Assembly: GCA_949130485.1 (NCBI GenBank)
Contig: OX422185.1
Coordinates: 1 to 64,000 of the forward strand
Length of the DNA stretch: 64,000 nt
Reading direction: 5' to 3'
From: Agelas oroides
Taxonomy: Eukaryota; Porifera; Demospongiae; Agelasida; Agelasidae
The notes under the pieces were generated by a model, which saw nothing but the letters and a program-made list of their open reading frames with translations, did no database searches and was not told the origin of the DNA. The translations under genes and the position numbers were made by a program. The stretch's first letter is position 1. The number at the start of each line of letters is the position of its first letter. Below are positions 27,285 through 37,859 of the stretch, piece by piece.

Positions 27285-28145
27285 TACTATTGCACATCAC
27301 TGCATCTTATATTACATCACTGCTATACTACTGCACAATGCTGGATGCTATCGCATATCACTGAATATACTATTACACATCACTGCACGTTATAGCATAT
27401 CACTGCATATACTATTGCACATCACTGCATATACTATTGCAGATCACAGCATGCCATATTACATCACTGCATATAATATTGCATATCACTGCATATACTA
27501 CTGCACATCACTGCATGCTACATCACTGCATACACTACTGCACTTGCTGCATGCTATTGCATATCACTGCATATACTATTGCACATCACTGCATGCTACA
27601 GCTCATCACTGCATACACTTTCCACATCACTGAATGCCACAGTACAACACTGCAGATACCATTGCACATTCACTGCACGCTATAGTAAATCACTAAATAT
27701 ACTATTGCATATCACTGCTGCGATAGTACATCACTGCATACACTATTGCACATCACTGCATGCATTACACCACTGCATATACTATTGCACATCACTGCAT
27801 GCTATATTACATCACTGCGTATACTATTGCACATCACTGCATATACTATTTCACATCACTGCATATACTATTGCACATTGCTGCATGCTATTGCATATCA
27901 CTGAATATACTATTGCACATCACTGGATGTTATAGTGTATCACTGCATACACTATTCCACATCACTGATGCTACAGTACAACACTGCATATACCATTGCA
28001 CATTCACTGCATGCTGTTGTAAATCACTACATATACTATTGCACATCACTGCATGCTATAGTACATCACAGCATATACTATAGCACATCACTGCATGCAA
28101 TATTACATCAATGCATATACTATCGCACATCACTGCATATACTAT

Positions 28146-28245
28146 AGGGATACATGGACAGGGAGAGGAACAGATAGACAGGGACAGGAATATGAACAGG
28201 GACAGATGGACAGCAACATGGATGAGAAGGACAGGGACAGGTAAG
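28146..28245. repeat. GACAGG-type microsatellite
   Basis: Imperfect GGACAGGGA / GACAGG units follow directly on the end of the 22-bp satellite. Confidence 0.75.
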
Positions 28246-29035
28246 AGGGGCAAAGGCCTTTTGTGTGTTAATGGCTTTCAGAAAAGCCAGTTGAGACTAT
28301 ACATTCAGAATAGGGTTGGCACCATCTTTTCACTAGCCCAGCACTGCTTCCATGCATAGATGTGACCTCCAAACCTCCTCCCAGTGACCATCACAAGTAG
28401 CTCTACCATTTCTCCCCATGATAGATGCATGCTAGATATAGATCTATGTAATTACCATAAGGGAAGCATTTACCTGCCCAACATACATACATGATTACAA
28501 TTCTCACAAAATTGTGAGAACAATGGACATTACGTGCTATTGGGGCAGACAGCTGTAAATCAGTTGCACCTTGAAATGCAACTGGTATTTACCTGCAATG
28601 CTACAATTCTGATTATATACAGTTCAGAATATTAAAAAAAATAGTAGCTAAGTGTAGGCTAATTAGCTCTTAACTGCACAAACAAAAACACAAACTAAAT
28701 TGCATCAGTTTCTATTTCTACCTATGAAAGCTAAAGTACCACCTGCAAAACACAATGCTGGTTACAAAAACCAAAAGCAATACAAAGCATCATGGAGCCC
28801 CAAACTTAACACAGTTGTGAACAATGTTCACAACTGCATTGTAATTAAAATAAGTATGTGTGCATTTACCTACACCCTAACCTACACCTGGTACAAACCT
28901 CACCAGTTTGTCAGGCACTTAAGTAACGTGCTAAATATGCATTCACAGTATTTAGCTACCTCCTAACCTACCTGCACACACCTGCATTCTGCCAAAGGCA
29001 AAATGTAGTTAATATCTACACTAGGTACCTTGAAG
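28246..29035. other. Unassigned sequence
   Basis: About 790 bp of AT-rich single-copy-looking sequence. It contains a small perfect palindrome around TTCTCACAAAATTGTGAGAA (about 28,500). I recognise no exon or element in it. Confidence 0.5.
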
Positions 29036-29079
29036 TCTTGTAATAAGTCTTGCTGTTTAGAGGACTGCTTTACGATGTG

Positions 29080-29345
29080 GAGTATTCCGTGTGAGACTAG
29101 AAGGGAATTGGGAGGGGCAAGAGGGAAGAGAAACACGAGAACAACAGACAGCAGGATATTTTAAGACAACACAAGCCATGCATATTGGTAGGTTCAGTTT
29201 GTTGGCATGCACACATCTTGCTGCTTCGGAATATGCTTCAGATTTATTTAGACTAGATGGGAAAAATAGAAAGGGGGGCAAGAGGGGAGAGACACAGGAC
29301 AGATTTAAGCAGGCAGCAGAGTATATTTTCTTGGACAAGCCATGC
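29080..29345. repeat. Diverged internal duplication
   Basis: Two stretches share the order GGGGCAAGAGGG - GAGA-ACAC - GGACAG/GACAGCAG - TATTTT - ACAAGCCATGCA (about 29,113-29,186 and 29,272-29,348). They look like an old tandem duplication. No coding product is recognised. Confidence 0.5.
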
Positions 29346-29639
29346 ACACAAGAGTGCAACACAAGTTTTACTCATTAAGTCGAGTACATCACCACCTTGA
29401 CGTCTTGGGAGAGGAGCACTCAATAATGGTATCTCCCTCACACCCTCTATCTTCCTCTCCCACTCATCCCACACCCCACACACCCCTTCACATACTCATG
29501 CACCCACACACCTTCAAGCTCCCAAGCCTTCATATCACATCTCTAGATCTTTTGCACTTGGGTCGATCTGTATTGGTCTTCCTCTCTGGGATCTTGTAGA
29601 TACAAAACAGATGTTCATCAAAAATTGGTGGATAGCTAG

Positions 29640-29755
29640 AGCATGGAGGATGGAAGATGAAGAGGGAGAGGGAGAAAGGGAGGAAAGGAAGGGGACAGAA
29701 AGGGAGGGGAGGGAATGAAGGAGAAAGAGGAGGAAAGAGAAATGTGGAGAATGGG
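29640..29755. repeat. GA-rich low-complexity tract
   Basis: GGGAGAGGGAGAAAGGGAGG-like purine run on the plus strand, lying in the intron between two exon blocks of the kinase remnant. Confidence 0.8.
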
Positions 29756-30084
29756 AAAGATGAAATTTCACCAACGCCCACACCCACCCACTTTCCACAA
29801 CCCACATCCGCACTTACCCCACAAGCATCTCACAGATGAGATACCAAGTGCCCACCAATCCACCTCCTTCCCGTGCCTCTGTCTCTGGATGATCTGTGAA
29901 GCCAGGTACTGTGGTGTACCACAGTGGGCAGGAGGAGAGGTGAGCCCATGTGGAATCAGTCTTTCTACCATTTGTGGGAATATTTCCCAGGCCGTCTACA
30001 GTTTTCCGAGTGACAGAAAGTGGCCTGCGAACACAGCTAGTGTTCAAAAGCACTAGTCTTATTCTACTAGTATACACTTGAATA

Positions 30085-31205
30085 ACACAAGTGACAACTG
30101 AAAACGTGGGGAAGAGGGGGAGAGAGGGAGAGGGGGAGAGGAGAGGGGGAGGAGAGGGGGAGAGGGGGAGAGGGGGAAGAGTACAGACTTAAGTGCCATG
30201 ATAGATGGTGACTAATGGGGAGAGGGAAAAAAGGGAGAGGAGGGAGGGGGACGGAGGAGGGGAGGGAGGAGGGAAGGGAGAGTAAGGTTAGAAAAGAGGG
30301 AGAGGGAGGGGAGGGGTAGCAAGGTTAGAAATGAGAGGGAGAGGGAGGGGGAGGGGAGGGAAGAGGGAGAGAAGAAAGGGAGGGGAGGGAAGAGGGGTAG
30401 GAAAGAGGGGGAGGGGAGGAGGAAAGAGGGGGAGGGAGGATGGAAGGGGAGGAGGGGGAGAGAAGAGAGGAAGGGTGAGGAAGAGGGAGGGGGAGGGAAG
30501 AGGGATGGAGGGAGGAGGGGGTGAGGGGGAGGGGAGAGAGGGTGGAAGGGGAAGGAGGGAGGAGAGAGGGAAGGAGGGATGGAAGGGGAAGGAATCAGGA
30601 AAGGGAGAGGGAGGGAAGAGAGGGAGGAAAGAGGGAGGAGGGAAGAGAGGGAGGGAGGGGAGAGGGAGGGGGAGGGAAGAGGGAGGGGAGAGAGGGAGGA
30701 GGGGGAGGAAGGAGGGGAGGGAGGGGAGGGGTGGAGGGGGAAGGGTGGAGGGGAGGGAGGAGGGGAAGGAGGGGAGGGAGGAAGGGGAGGAAAAGGGAAG
30801 AGGGAGGGAGGAGGGGAAGGAGGGAGTGGGAGTAGGGTTACGGAAGAGAGGGAGGGTTGGGAGGAGGCAAGGGGAAAGATGGAAGGTGGAGGGAAATGGG
30901 AGAGGGAGAGGGGAGAGGGAGGAGGGGAGGGAGGGAGGAGGGGAGGGAGGAGTGGGAGGGAAGAGAGGGAGGGTTGGGAGGAGGCAAGGGGAAAGATGGA
31001 AGGTGGAGGGAAATGGGAGAGGGAGAGGGGAGAGGGAGGAGGGGAGGGAGGGAGGAGGGGAGGGAGGAGTGGGAGGGAGGAGGGGGAGGGAGGAGGGGGA
31101 GGGAGGAGGGGGAGGGAGGAGGGGGAGGGAGGAGGGGGAGGGAGGAGGGAGGGAGGAAGGGAGGAGGGGGAGGGAGGACGGGGAGAAAAGAGAGGGAGGT
31201 GGAGA
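30085..31205. repeat. 1.1-kb polypurine (GA) tract
   Basis: Almost every base on the plus strand is G or A, in GGGAGGAGGGGGAGGGA-like words; the only sizeable break is around 30,180-30,225. It includes a tandem duplication of about 117 bp (GAAGAGAGGGAGGGTTGGGA at about 30,843 and again at about 30,960). The mirror-symmetric purine content could support triplex (H-DNA) structure. Open frames rich in Gly, Arg and Glu (plus) or Pro, Ser and Leu (minus) are compositional. Confidence 0.93.
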
Positions 31206-31661
31206 GAAGTGAGGCAGACTCACATGTTGAATGCAGAATGGAAGAATGGATTTCTCGCTGTTGAGTGCTCCACTCGTCTCACCAGAATCATCTCTGAGAG
31301 TCAATCTTGAGAGCAAAAAAATTCTTCGTGGGGATGTCTCTAGCCAACACCACATGACCTGTGCCTGTGTGTGGGTGTGTGAAATGGTAGGTGCATGAGG
31401 TGGAGGGTGTGTGGGGTGGTGTGTTGGGTGGAGAGTGTGGGTGAAAGTGTACAGGCAGAGGAAACGTGTGTATAGAAGGGTGTGAGTGTTGGTAAGGTCT
31501 GATGGAGGAGGGTACATGTCTTGTCACACTAGGTTTGTTCAATCTTGTAACATTCACTGGCCACAACTGCAGATGGTTTAATAAATAATGAACTATTACT
31601 TAGGCAACACACTGGACCAGATATAAGCAACATTCTTACACATTGCCTAGGTAACAGGTTA

Positions 31662-31803
31662 TATCATTTGATGGGTGAGAAGGCAATATGGCTCGATATT
31701 GCACGAGTGTGTGGCCATATTTTCACGATTTCACGAGCCGCGGCAAGTGAAAATACAGCACAAGAATGCAATATCCAATTGCCTTCTCACACATCAAATA
31801 ATA
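31662..31803. mobile_element. Small MITE with GTGAGAAGGCAAT inverted repeats
   Basis: The left end includes ATTTGATGGGTGAGAAGGCA and the right end is its reverse complement with a few mismatches, extending to GATATTGCA inside. About 142 bp in all. Flanks are AT-rich, and no unambiguous target duplication could be read. Confidence 0.8.
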
Positions 31804-31904
31804 CATTTATTATATACTACTGTCATTTTAGTGGCACCTACAAGATAGACAGCTACTGCACATGCGCAGTACAAAGGTCATTGCTGCGTTACATATTTAA
31901 TGAG

Positions 31905-32033
31905 CTTCAGGCTGCTGGCGTCTTTCGGCGCCAAAGCACGGGGTTCACTAAGTTCACCCAACTCCATGTGGTGACGTCATAAACTGTAATGTGCGCATTG
32001 CGCGCGCAGAGCGCCATGGAACTGGATCCAGGC
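31905..32033 (+). repeat. Dispersed repeat, copy A (inverted partner at 34.6 kb)
   Basis: The core GTTCACTAAGTTCACCCAAC, followed by TCCATGTGGTGAC, a run of GCGCATTGCGCGCGC and ATGGAACTGGATCCA, recurs in reverse orientation at 34,586-34,712. A TAGTCTCGCAAGCCACACC half-element lies just downstream (about 32,047). Confidence 0.85.
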
Positions 32034-32581
32034 ATGTAGCACATTAGTCTCGCAAGCCACACCTCTCTGCGAAGGGCTAGATCCTCGAGTCGAGTTTGAG
32101 TTGCTGGAGGGCATGCAGCAACAAAACACCAGTCGAACAAGACATCAGGTAGTCTGTATTGTATTCAAAGAGATTGTGCAACTTAATTTTATAGCAAGAA
32201 AATTATGTAGCTAATACTGGACTCGTGTAAAAAAAAACCAACAGGTTCAGTCAGTATTTTAATATTGAGTACTGTGATCATGTTCATCCCTAGCTTGTGA
32301 TCTAACCTGTTACCTACTAAAACTAAGACTTTCCTACTAAGACCAAGGGGTAGTCACATGCCGTGTGTTCAAGCGTTTGCGACTGGGATCAAAGTTTTTG
32401 ATTGGCAAAAAGTGTGCTTAATTGCTTGATCGTTCCCTTCTGTGTTCTTGATCCATTGATTTGAGCAGTTCAGAGGTCACCTTGATCAGCCCCCAAAAAG
32501 GGCTTTGATCACTTGATTCAATTTTGATCCCGGTCGCAAATGCTTCTACATGGGACATATAAGTGACTACCCCTTGTAAGA

Positions 32582-33091
32582 CAGGGCCGTAGCCACCGGT
32601 CCGGTTAGTCCGGTTTCAACCGGACCACTTATTCCCTCACCCATAGCTTGCTTGGCGTCGCCAAATAGGGCCAATGCTCGGCAAACGCCCATGGCACCCA
32701 CACAGCGTGGTGACATGTTGCAACATAATACGAGATGGCTGCGAACAGTGCGAAAGACCGAGTCTTCCAACAATTTTCCGTTCTTCCAACCGAACGATCT
32801 GCGAAGGGTGTGGCTTGTGAGACTAGCGAACGACTGGAAAGCCGAAACCATGCAGTGCTATATGGCGCAACAGGCAGAAAGGGTAGATGTTCATGCATAT
32901 AAAACTCTGTCGTCTGGCCTCCAAGAAGCATCGTTTTGGCCCAAAAATGGTCTCGGAAGCAACCTCATAACCTGTAAATCCAAAAAATTTTCTGGGGGGC
33001 ATGCCCCCAGACCCCCCAACCTGTTCCGTACGTGCTTACGCACGCACCATGCACTAACCTGGCCACTCCATATTTGATGGCTACGGCACTG
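32582..33091. mobile_element. Non-autonomous DNA transposon with CAGGGCCGTAGCCA ends
   Basis: The left end CAGGGCCGTAGCCA and the right end TGGCTACGGCACTG are inverted repeats with one mismatch. TAAGA flanks both sides, a 5-bp duplication that extends to about 8 with one mismatch if the last bases are counted as flank. CAGGG ends are typical of hAT elements, which favour 8-bp duplications, so hAT is a plausible but unproved class. A 141-codon frame inside has no recognisable domain. Confidence 0.8.
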
Positions 33092-33345
33092 TAAGACTAA
33101 GGTCCCAGTTAGACAGGATTCCTCATGTTTTTGCAGGTTGCTATGACAAAGTGTAGCCTCCTTCCCAGACTCTCAGTGTATCCTCACTTGATTTATTGCA
33201 AGCTTATTAGTGGAGCCCGGAAATGAGTTAGGCCATGTAGTCATGTACCCATCGTTGGTTGCTTGCTGTTTCCAGAGCAGAAACTGCAAGCAGCATATTA
33301 AAGTTGGATAGAAACCAGGATAAGTGTCTTAGCATCAGGCTTATG

Positions 33346-33683
33346 TAGCCTCGTTCCCAGGCCTTCCCCATTTTTACCTTCCGTTTGTGTTCACAATAAT
33401 ACACGGGAGTGGAAGACCAGTGTTTTTACCTTCCGTTTGTGTTCACAATAATACATGGGAGTGGAAGACCAGTGTTTTTACCTTCCGTTTGTGTTCACAA
33501 TAATACACGGGAGTGGAAGACCAGTGTTTTTACCTTCCGTTTGTGTTCACAATAATACAAGGGAGCGGAAGACCAGCTGGTCTTCCGCTCCCGTGTATTA
33601 TTGTGAATGCTAGTCTTCCGCTACCGTGTATTATTGTGAATGCAAACGGAAGGTAAAAACGGGGGAGGCTGGGAATGAGGCTA
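33346..33683. mobile_element. TAGCCTCG-family foldback element with internal tandem repeats
   Basis: It begins TAGCCTCGTTCCCAGGCC and ends with the near reverse complement GGCTGGGAATGAGGCTA. A perfect 9-bp duplication, AGGCTTATG, flanks it (33,337-33,345 and 33,684-33,692). The left part holds four 52-bp tandem units (starting near 33,371, 33,423, 33,475 and 33,527) containing TTTACCTTCCGTTTGTGTTC. The right arm carries the inverse of the unit, partly duplicated. The arms together could form a long hairpin. Confidence 0.93.
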
Positions 33684-34585
33684 AGGCTTATGCTAGTTTA
33701 AACGTCTGTGGAGCAATTTGACACACACTGTACCCCATATGAGAACATTGTCATGGAAACTGGGGGCAGAGAGGCTTTTGTGATAGGGAGGAGCAAGGTA
33801 AAATTAAAGAAGATGTAAATGATCTTCAGCACTAAACTGTCGGCATTATGAGATCAAGATTTTAAATGCAATTATGACATTCTTTGTGTAGTAAGCAACC
33901 ATTACATATGACAAGACATGTCCCTCAAAACATGAGACATTTGTGAGAGTATGGCAATGAGACTACTTTGGGAGTACACTTCAACAGATTGCACTGTGCA
34001 TGATTCAGTTTGCAAGAGCAGTTTTCTCTGAAAATAGTGTATGTACACTAGAGTTCAGTATTCTTGTTAAAAAGTTGCACATCTTCGGACACAATACAGA
34101 CTCTGTGATTTTTCTGGTGTTTTGTTTTGCTGCATGCCTTCCAGCAACTGTTTTGCATGACTTGCTGAGGGACAAGTTTTTAGTATCTTAAATAATGCAG
34201 TCAAGTGAAACCGTACCCCAAGATGCTCACACAAAATTTGTTCTTGTACTCAGATTGTAGTAAACATTTAGGTCATCACATGCAAACTAGAACTTACTAT
34301 AAAAAATCTGCACATGGCTCATGATCACTAGTATAGACTGGTGAAGCTAGACCTGAGCGTGAAAGACTAGGCTAGTAAGTCACACAGCATGTTACTGAGC
34401 TAGCTGTTGCACTCACAAAGGCATGAGAAAAGTACTGAAGCTCTTCAGGTCCGGAAATTATGCTGAATTTAGTTCACAGAGTTACTGTAAGTATAAAACT
34501 ACGACCCGTAAAACTATAGCAAGCTGTAAGTGAAAGTTTACCTCACAAGGGATTTTATACTGAGCTTCTTCCAATTAACATGTCT

Positions 34586-34712
34586 GGATCCAGTTCCATC
34601 TTCGATCCGCGCGCGCAATGCGCAAGGAATAAACATTACAAATTGTGATGTCACCACATGGAGTTGGGTGAACTTAGTGAACCCCGCCAAAGCACATGCT
34701 GCCGGTAGCTGA
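34586..34712 (-). repeat. Dispersed repeat, copy B
   Basis: Reverse-oriented copy of the repeat at 31,905-32,033, including GTTGGGTGAACTTAGTGAAC and GATCCAGTTCCAT. The two copies could be ends of one 2.8-kb inverted-repeat element or independent insertions. Confidence 0.85.
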
Positions 34713-34854
34713 TAATGTAATTAACACCTACAATTACCCAATTTACTGACTGTCGTATGTATCTTGCCCCAGTTTTCATAGGGAAAGTGTCCAGACCCTA
34801 TTTTTCGACGAGTCCGTAGGGCGCGTGTGAAAAATTCGGTCTGGGGACGAGAGT

Positions 34855-35508
34855 AGTCCTAGACCCCCTTGGACACATTATGCGGTCAGTCCTAGACCCC
34901 CTTGGACACATTATGTGGTCAGTCCTAGACCACCTTGAACACATTACGTGATTCATCCCTGACCCCCTTGAACACATTACGTGATTCATCCCTGACCCCC
35001 TTGAACACATTACGTGATTCATCCCTGACCCCCTTGGACACATTACGTGATTCATCCCTGACCCCCTTGAACACATTACGTGATTCATCCCTGACCCCCT
35101 TGAACACACTACGTGATTCATCCCTGACCCCCTTGAACACACTACGTGATTCATCCCTGACCACCTTGGACACACTACGTGATTCATCCCTGACCACCTT
35201 GGACACACTACGTGATTCATCCCTGACCCCCTTGGACACACTACGTGATTCATCCCTGACCCCCTTGGACACACTGCGTGATTCATCCCTGACCCCCTTA
35301 GACACACTACGTGATTCATCCCTGACCCCTTGGACACATTACGTGATTCATCCCTGACCCCTTGGACACATTACGTGATTCATCCCTGACCACCTTGAAC
35401 ACATTACGTGATTCATCCCTGACCCCCTTGGACACATTACGTGATTCATCCCTGACCCCCTTGAACACACTACGTGATTCATCCCTGACCCCGTTGGACA
35501 CATTATAC
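34855..35508. repeat. 33-bp minisatellite, about 20 copies
   Basis: The unit contains CATTACGTGATTCATCCCTG followed by ACCCCCTTGGACA. The first two or three copies are more diverged (TCCTAGACCCCCTTGGACAC). Because 33 is a multiple of three and the unit lacks stops in several frames, both strands show long open frames with an 11-residue repeat. No start context, flanking exon or recognisable domain supports a protein. Confidence 0.93.
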
Positions 35509-35542
35509 TTGATCTCATCAGAGGGTTTTCTCGCAATTGCTG

Positions 35543-35619
35543 TAGTCTCGCAAGCCAGACGTTTACCGTTCCGCAGCGCGATCCGATCGCGCTGCGGAAC
35601 AGAAATCCTTGCGAGACTA
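35543..35619. mobile_element. TAGTCTCG-family foldback element
   Basis: TAGTCTCGCAAGCCAGAC at the left pairs with CCTTGCGAGACTA at the right. The centre contains a perfect palindrome, CCGCAGCGCGATC followed by its complement. No clear target duplication was seen. Confidence 0.85.
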
Positions 35620-35639
35620 CAGCTACATGCCCATGCGGC

Positions 35640-36312
35640 TCCTCACCTTGGCAAGTATTGGCAGCACCTGTCGACCATAGATACTATGTTGTCTCAGTAC
35701 CCCCCGTGCATAGATACCACGGACGGAACATGGAATGCATGCAGCAAGTGGAGTAGGGTGCCCCGCTTCATTAGTGCGTGACCACGCCCCTTATTTGAGC
35801 TTCGACCCTTGCCCACCTGCATTGCCGAACGGCGGGTAATCTATGGGTGAACTTGCGAATGTACGTAAGTGTAGCATGTATATTACTAACTTTAGCCACT
35901 TTTAGCGTAGATGAGAGCAATGTAATGCGCCTGCGTGTATCAGTGGTATGCCCTACCTCCAATACCTGGGGCTTGATAAGGGGTAGGAGGGGAATTGACA
36001 TGTCCAAATGGAACAAGCCAGGTACAAACCTGCGTGCCATCCCCCTACGTATCTCTTACATATACCCATACCTCCCTGTCATGCACAGTGTATGACAGGT
36101 AGATACACAATGAGGTGTTACATTTGAGGGGGACAATCCCAACCTAGTACCAACCCCTCAGGAAAGATTCTGATGGCAAATCCCCCTGTTTCTGCAACAT
36201 CCGCCCCAGGTATGCAAGGCAGTCTCGTTCTGAGACCGCACTGTTCATGCCCGCTGGAAAAATGCACTTGGTGAAAAGTACTAGTCTGAGCACGAGCAAG
36301 GTGGGGCATACC
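35640..36312. other. Unassigned sequence
   Basis: No gene or element recognised. Short open frames on both strands have no supporting features. Confidence 0.5.
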
Positions 36313-36398
36313 TAGCCTCGTTCCCAGTCCTCCACCACAGCTATCGTCACTTGCAGCGCGTTATTCGTACTGCGACGATAGCTGTGGTGGAGGACTTA
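36313..36398. mobile_element. TAGCCTCG-family foldback element, right end trimmed
   Basis: It starts TAGCCTCGTTCCCAGTCCTC and folds on GTCCTCCACCACAGCTATCG. The right arm lacks the part matching GCCTCGTTCCCA. A perfect 9-bp duplication, GGGCATACC, flanks it (36,304-36,312 and 36,399-36,407). Confidence 0.92.
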
Positions 36399-36407
36399 GG
36401 GCATACC

Positions 36408-37049
36408 ATGGAAAGGTACATTACTCTTCATGGGAAACCTGTGAGGTAATCCTCGGATGCCTCCTCAAAACCATCCCAACTTCCCCACTGGCCTGGTCGG
36501 TCTGACTTCACTTGGCATGCCGACAGCTTGTGTTGTAGTTAGCAGAGGGCCTCTCAAGTTCACAATTTTGTATACTACTGTATACTAAACCTTAGTCTTT
36601 GGACACTCACCATTTAACTACTAGATTTTGTCCCCAGACCAAATTTTGTGTGAGTGACCTTCAACCTTATCAAAAATTAGTCTGGACACTTCAAAGCAGT
36701 CTGTTTTCTAAAGTGTGTCTCCAAGTGTTGTATTTGCCTGAAGATCCTCCGGGGTTGAAATGTTGATTATGCGCCCGCGAATATCTATGCATAATATACC
36801 TGCACAATGATCAGCCTGGTTCTTTGAGGTCCAAACTACTAAAATCTTTTTCTTTTTTTTTTTTACTCTCAGAACACTTCATCCTCAGTTGCATTGTACA
36901 CCACAGGCTATAGCTTAATGTCTCCCAATTTTGACTTTCCTTCATCACCCATGCACGCACACCATACATGCTATGGCACACTGCACACATACACATTCAC
37001 TGGCCACTGACAGTTACAAGCTGAAACTGTACTTCCTGTCAGGCGCTGT
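36408..37049. other. Unassigned sequence
   Basis: No gene or element recognised. A poly-T stretch occurs near 36,850. Confidence 0.5.
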
Positions 37050-37800
37050 TTCTTGGGGGTGTTTTGATTGTCCTTGTGGGTTTCAGGCCACACCTGTTAC
37101 CCTTGGCTAATCCCCCATCCCTGTCTGGCTAGAGAAAACATCTGGCTTGTCAGTTGTTGATACTTGTCTCAGCTGGACCCCTAAGTACATCAATGACTAC
37201 CTATGGCTTAAAATAATGCCTTATGTGTGACTGCCAGTCATCCACATTGACTATGTGTGTGACTTCCTTCTTTTCCCTCTCTCTTTTCTCCTCTAACCAA
37301 GACCACAAGGATTATACAGTATAAATAACTAGGGTCCCTCTCATGTCAGTAGTGGTTGTAGTCAATGCTGCCACCATTCTTCCTTCCCCCCTCATCTCAG
37401 TAATGCCTATCTACTCCTCTACCTACTTCAGTGCACCAAGGCCTGTGTGATGAAAATACTTGCTGTTAGGTAAGAGTTCTTTGATTGTCCTTGTGGTTTT
37501 CACTACATGTAGGCCACACCTGTTACCCATGCCTACAGAAAACATCTAGCCAGGCTTGTCAATTGTTCTTGCTTGTCTCAGCTGGTTACATAGTACATCA
37601 ATGACTACCTATGGTATAAGCCTTGTGTGTGACTGCCAGTTATCCACACTGACCATGTGTGTGACTTCTTTCTTCCTCTCTCTTATTTCTCCTCTAACTC
37701 TTCCCCCCCTCATCTCAGTAATGCCTATCTAACTCCTCTACCTACATCAGTGCACCAAGGCCTGTGTGATGTGGACTGTGACCACTCCTTTGCCTCTGTT
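37050..37800. repeat. Diverged tandem duplication of a few hundred bp
   Basis: Blocks in the same order occur twice: GATTGTCCTTGTGG and GGCCACACCTGTTACCC, then TCAATGACTACCTATGG, GTGTGACTGCCAGT, CTCATCTCAGTAATGCCTAT and TCAGTGCACCAAGGCCTGTG. Copy one is about 37,062-37,450 and copy two about 37,485-37,770. The second copy is shorter, so one has lost or gained sequence. A short open frame ending at about 37,854 crosses copy two, without a recognisable product. Confidence 0.85.
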
Positions 37801-37859
37801 TGCCCCCAGCAGGTGAGGGTTACTCCTCATGGAGAGTGTTTCTTGTGTGAGTGAGGACG

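Larger units (their letters stand above)
20141..28145. repeat. 8-kb AT-rich 22-bp satellite
   Basis: The 22-bp unit reads approximately TATTGCACATCACTGCATAT plus AC, with common variants containing CATGCTATAGTACATCACTG and CATTGCTGCATGCTATTGC. Segments of several hundred bp recur with shared rare variants: about 22,890-23,190 matches 24,176-24,478, and about 21,010-21,260 matches 24,600-24,860, so there is higher-order duplication. Two insertions interrupt it (20,288-20,547 and 26,706-27,284). Translations rich in CISLHIL are repeat by-products. Confidence 0.95.
29530..31358 (-). pseudogene. PKA/PRKX-type protein kinase, frameshifted remnant
   Basis: Three exon-like blocks in the right order on the minus strand resemble an AGC kinase. 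Block one (31,358-31,224, after a CACAG acceptor) reads GHVVLARDIPTKNFFALKI, the end of the glycine loop plus the ALK motif that carries the ATP-binding lysine; after two frame changes comes NSEKSIL. Block two (about 29,935-29,818) reads [12 protein letters not shown] and [12 protein letters not shown], the activation-segment and DWWALG motifs, then needs a one-base shift to continue ICEMLVG up to a GGGTAAGT donor. Block three (29,635-29,530) reads YPPIFDEHLFCIYK and ends at a TGA. The catalytic loop and DFG exons are absent; a polypurine tract fills that interval. The closest family by eye is PRKX (FFALK, DWWALGI, PPFFDD). Several frameshifts argue for a pseudogene. The family is fairly secure, the exact orthologue is not. 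Confidence 0.72.

Noticed and set aside
20131-28147. Open frames rich in His, Ile, Cys and Tyr in the 22-bp satellite
   Set aside because: They repeat the 22-bp unit; equivalent overlapping frames occur throughout and none has a non-repeat domain.
29057-29483. Possible last exon of the kinase remnant
   Set aside because: I could not find the expected C-terminal kinase or tail motifs in any frame.
30288-31517. 409-codon minus-strand Pro/Ser/Leu-rich frame
   Set aside because: It is the complement of the GA tract; only its first part overlaps the kinase exon, and in another frame.
32652-33077. 141-codon frame inside the CAGGG-ended element
   Set aside because: Not recognisable as a transposase; a competing frame of similar length exists on the other strand.
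34855-35508. CRISPR-like regular spacing of a 33-bp repeat
   Set aside because: The units abut without unique spacers, and the surroundings are animal DNA.
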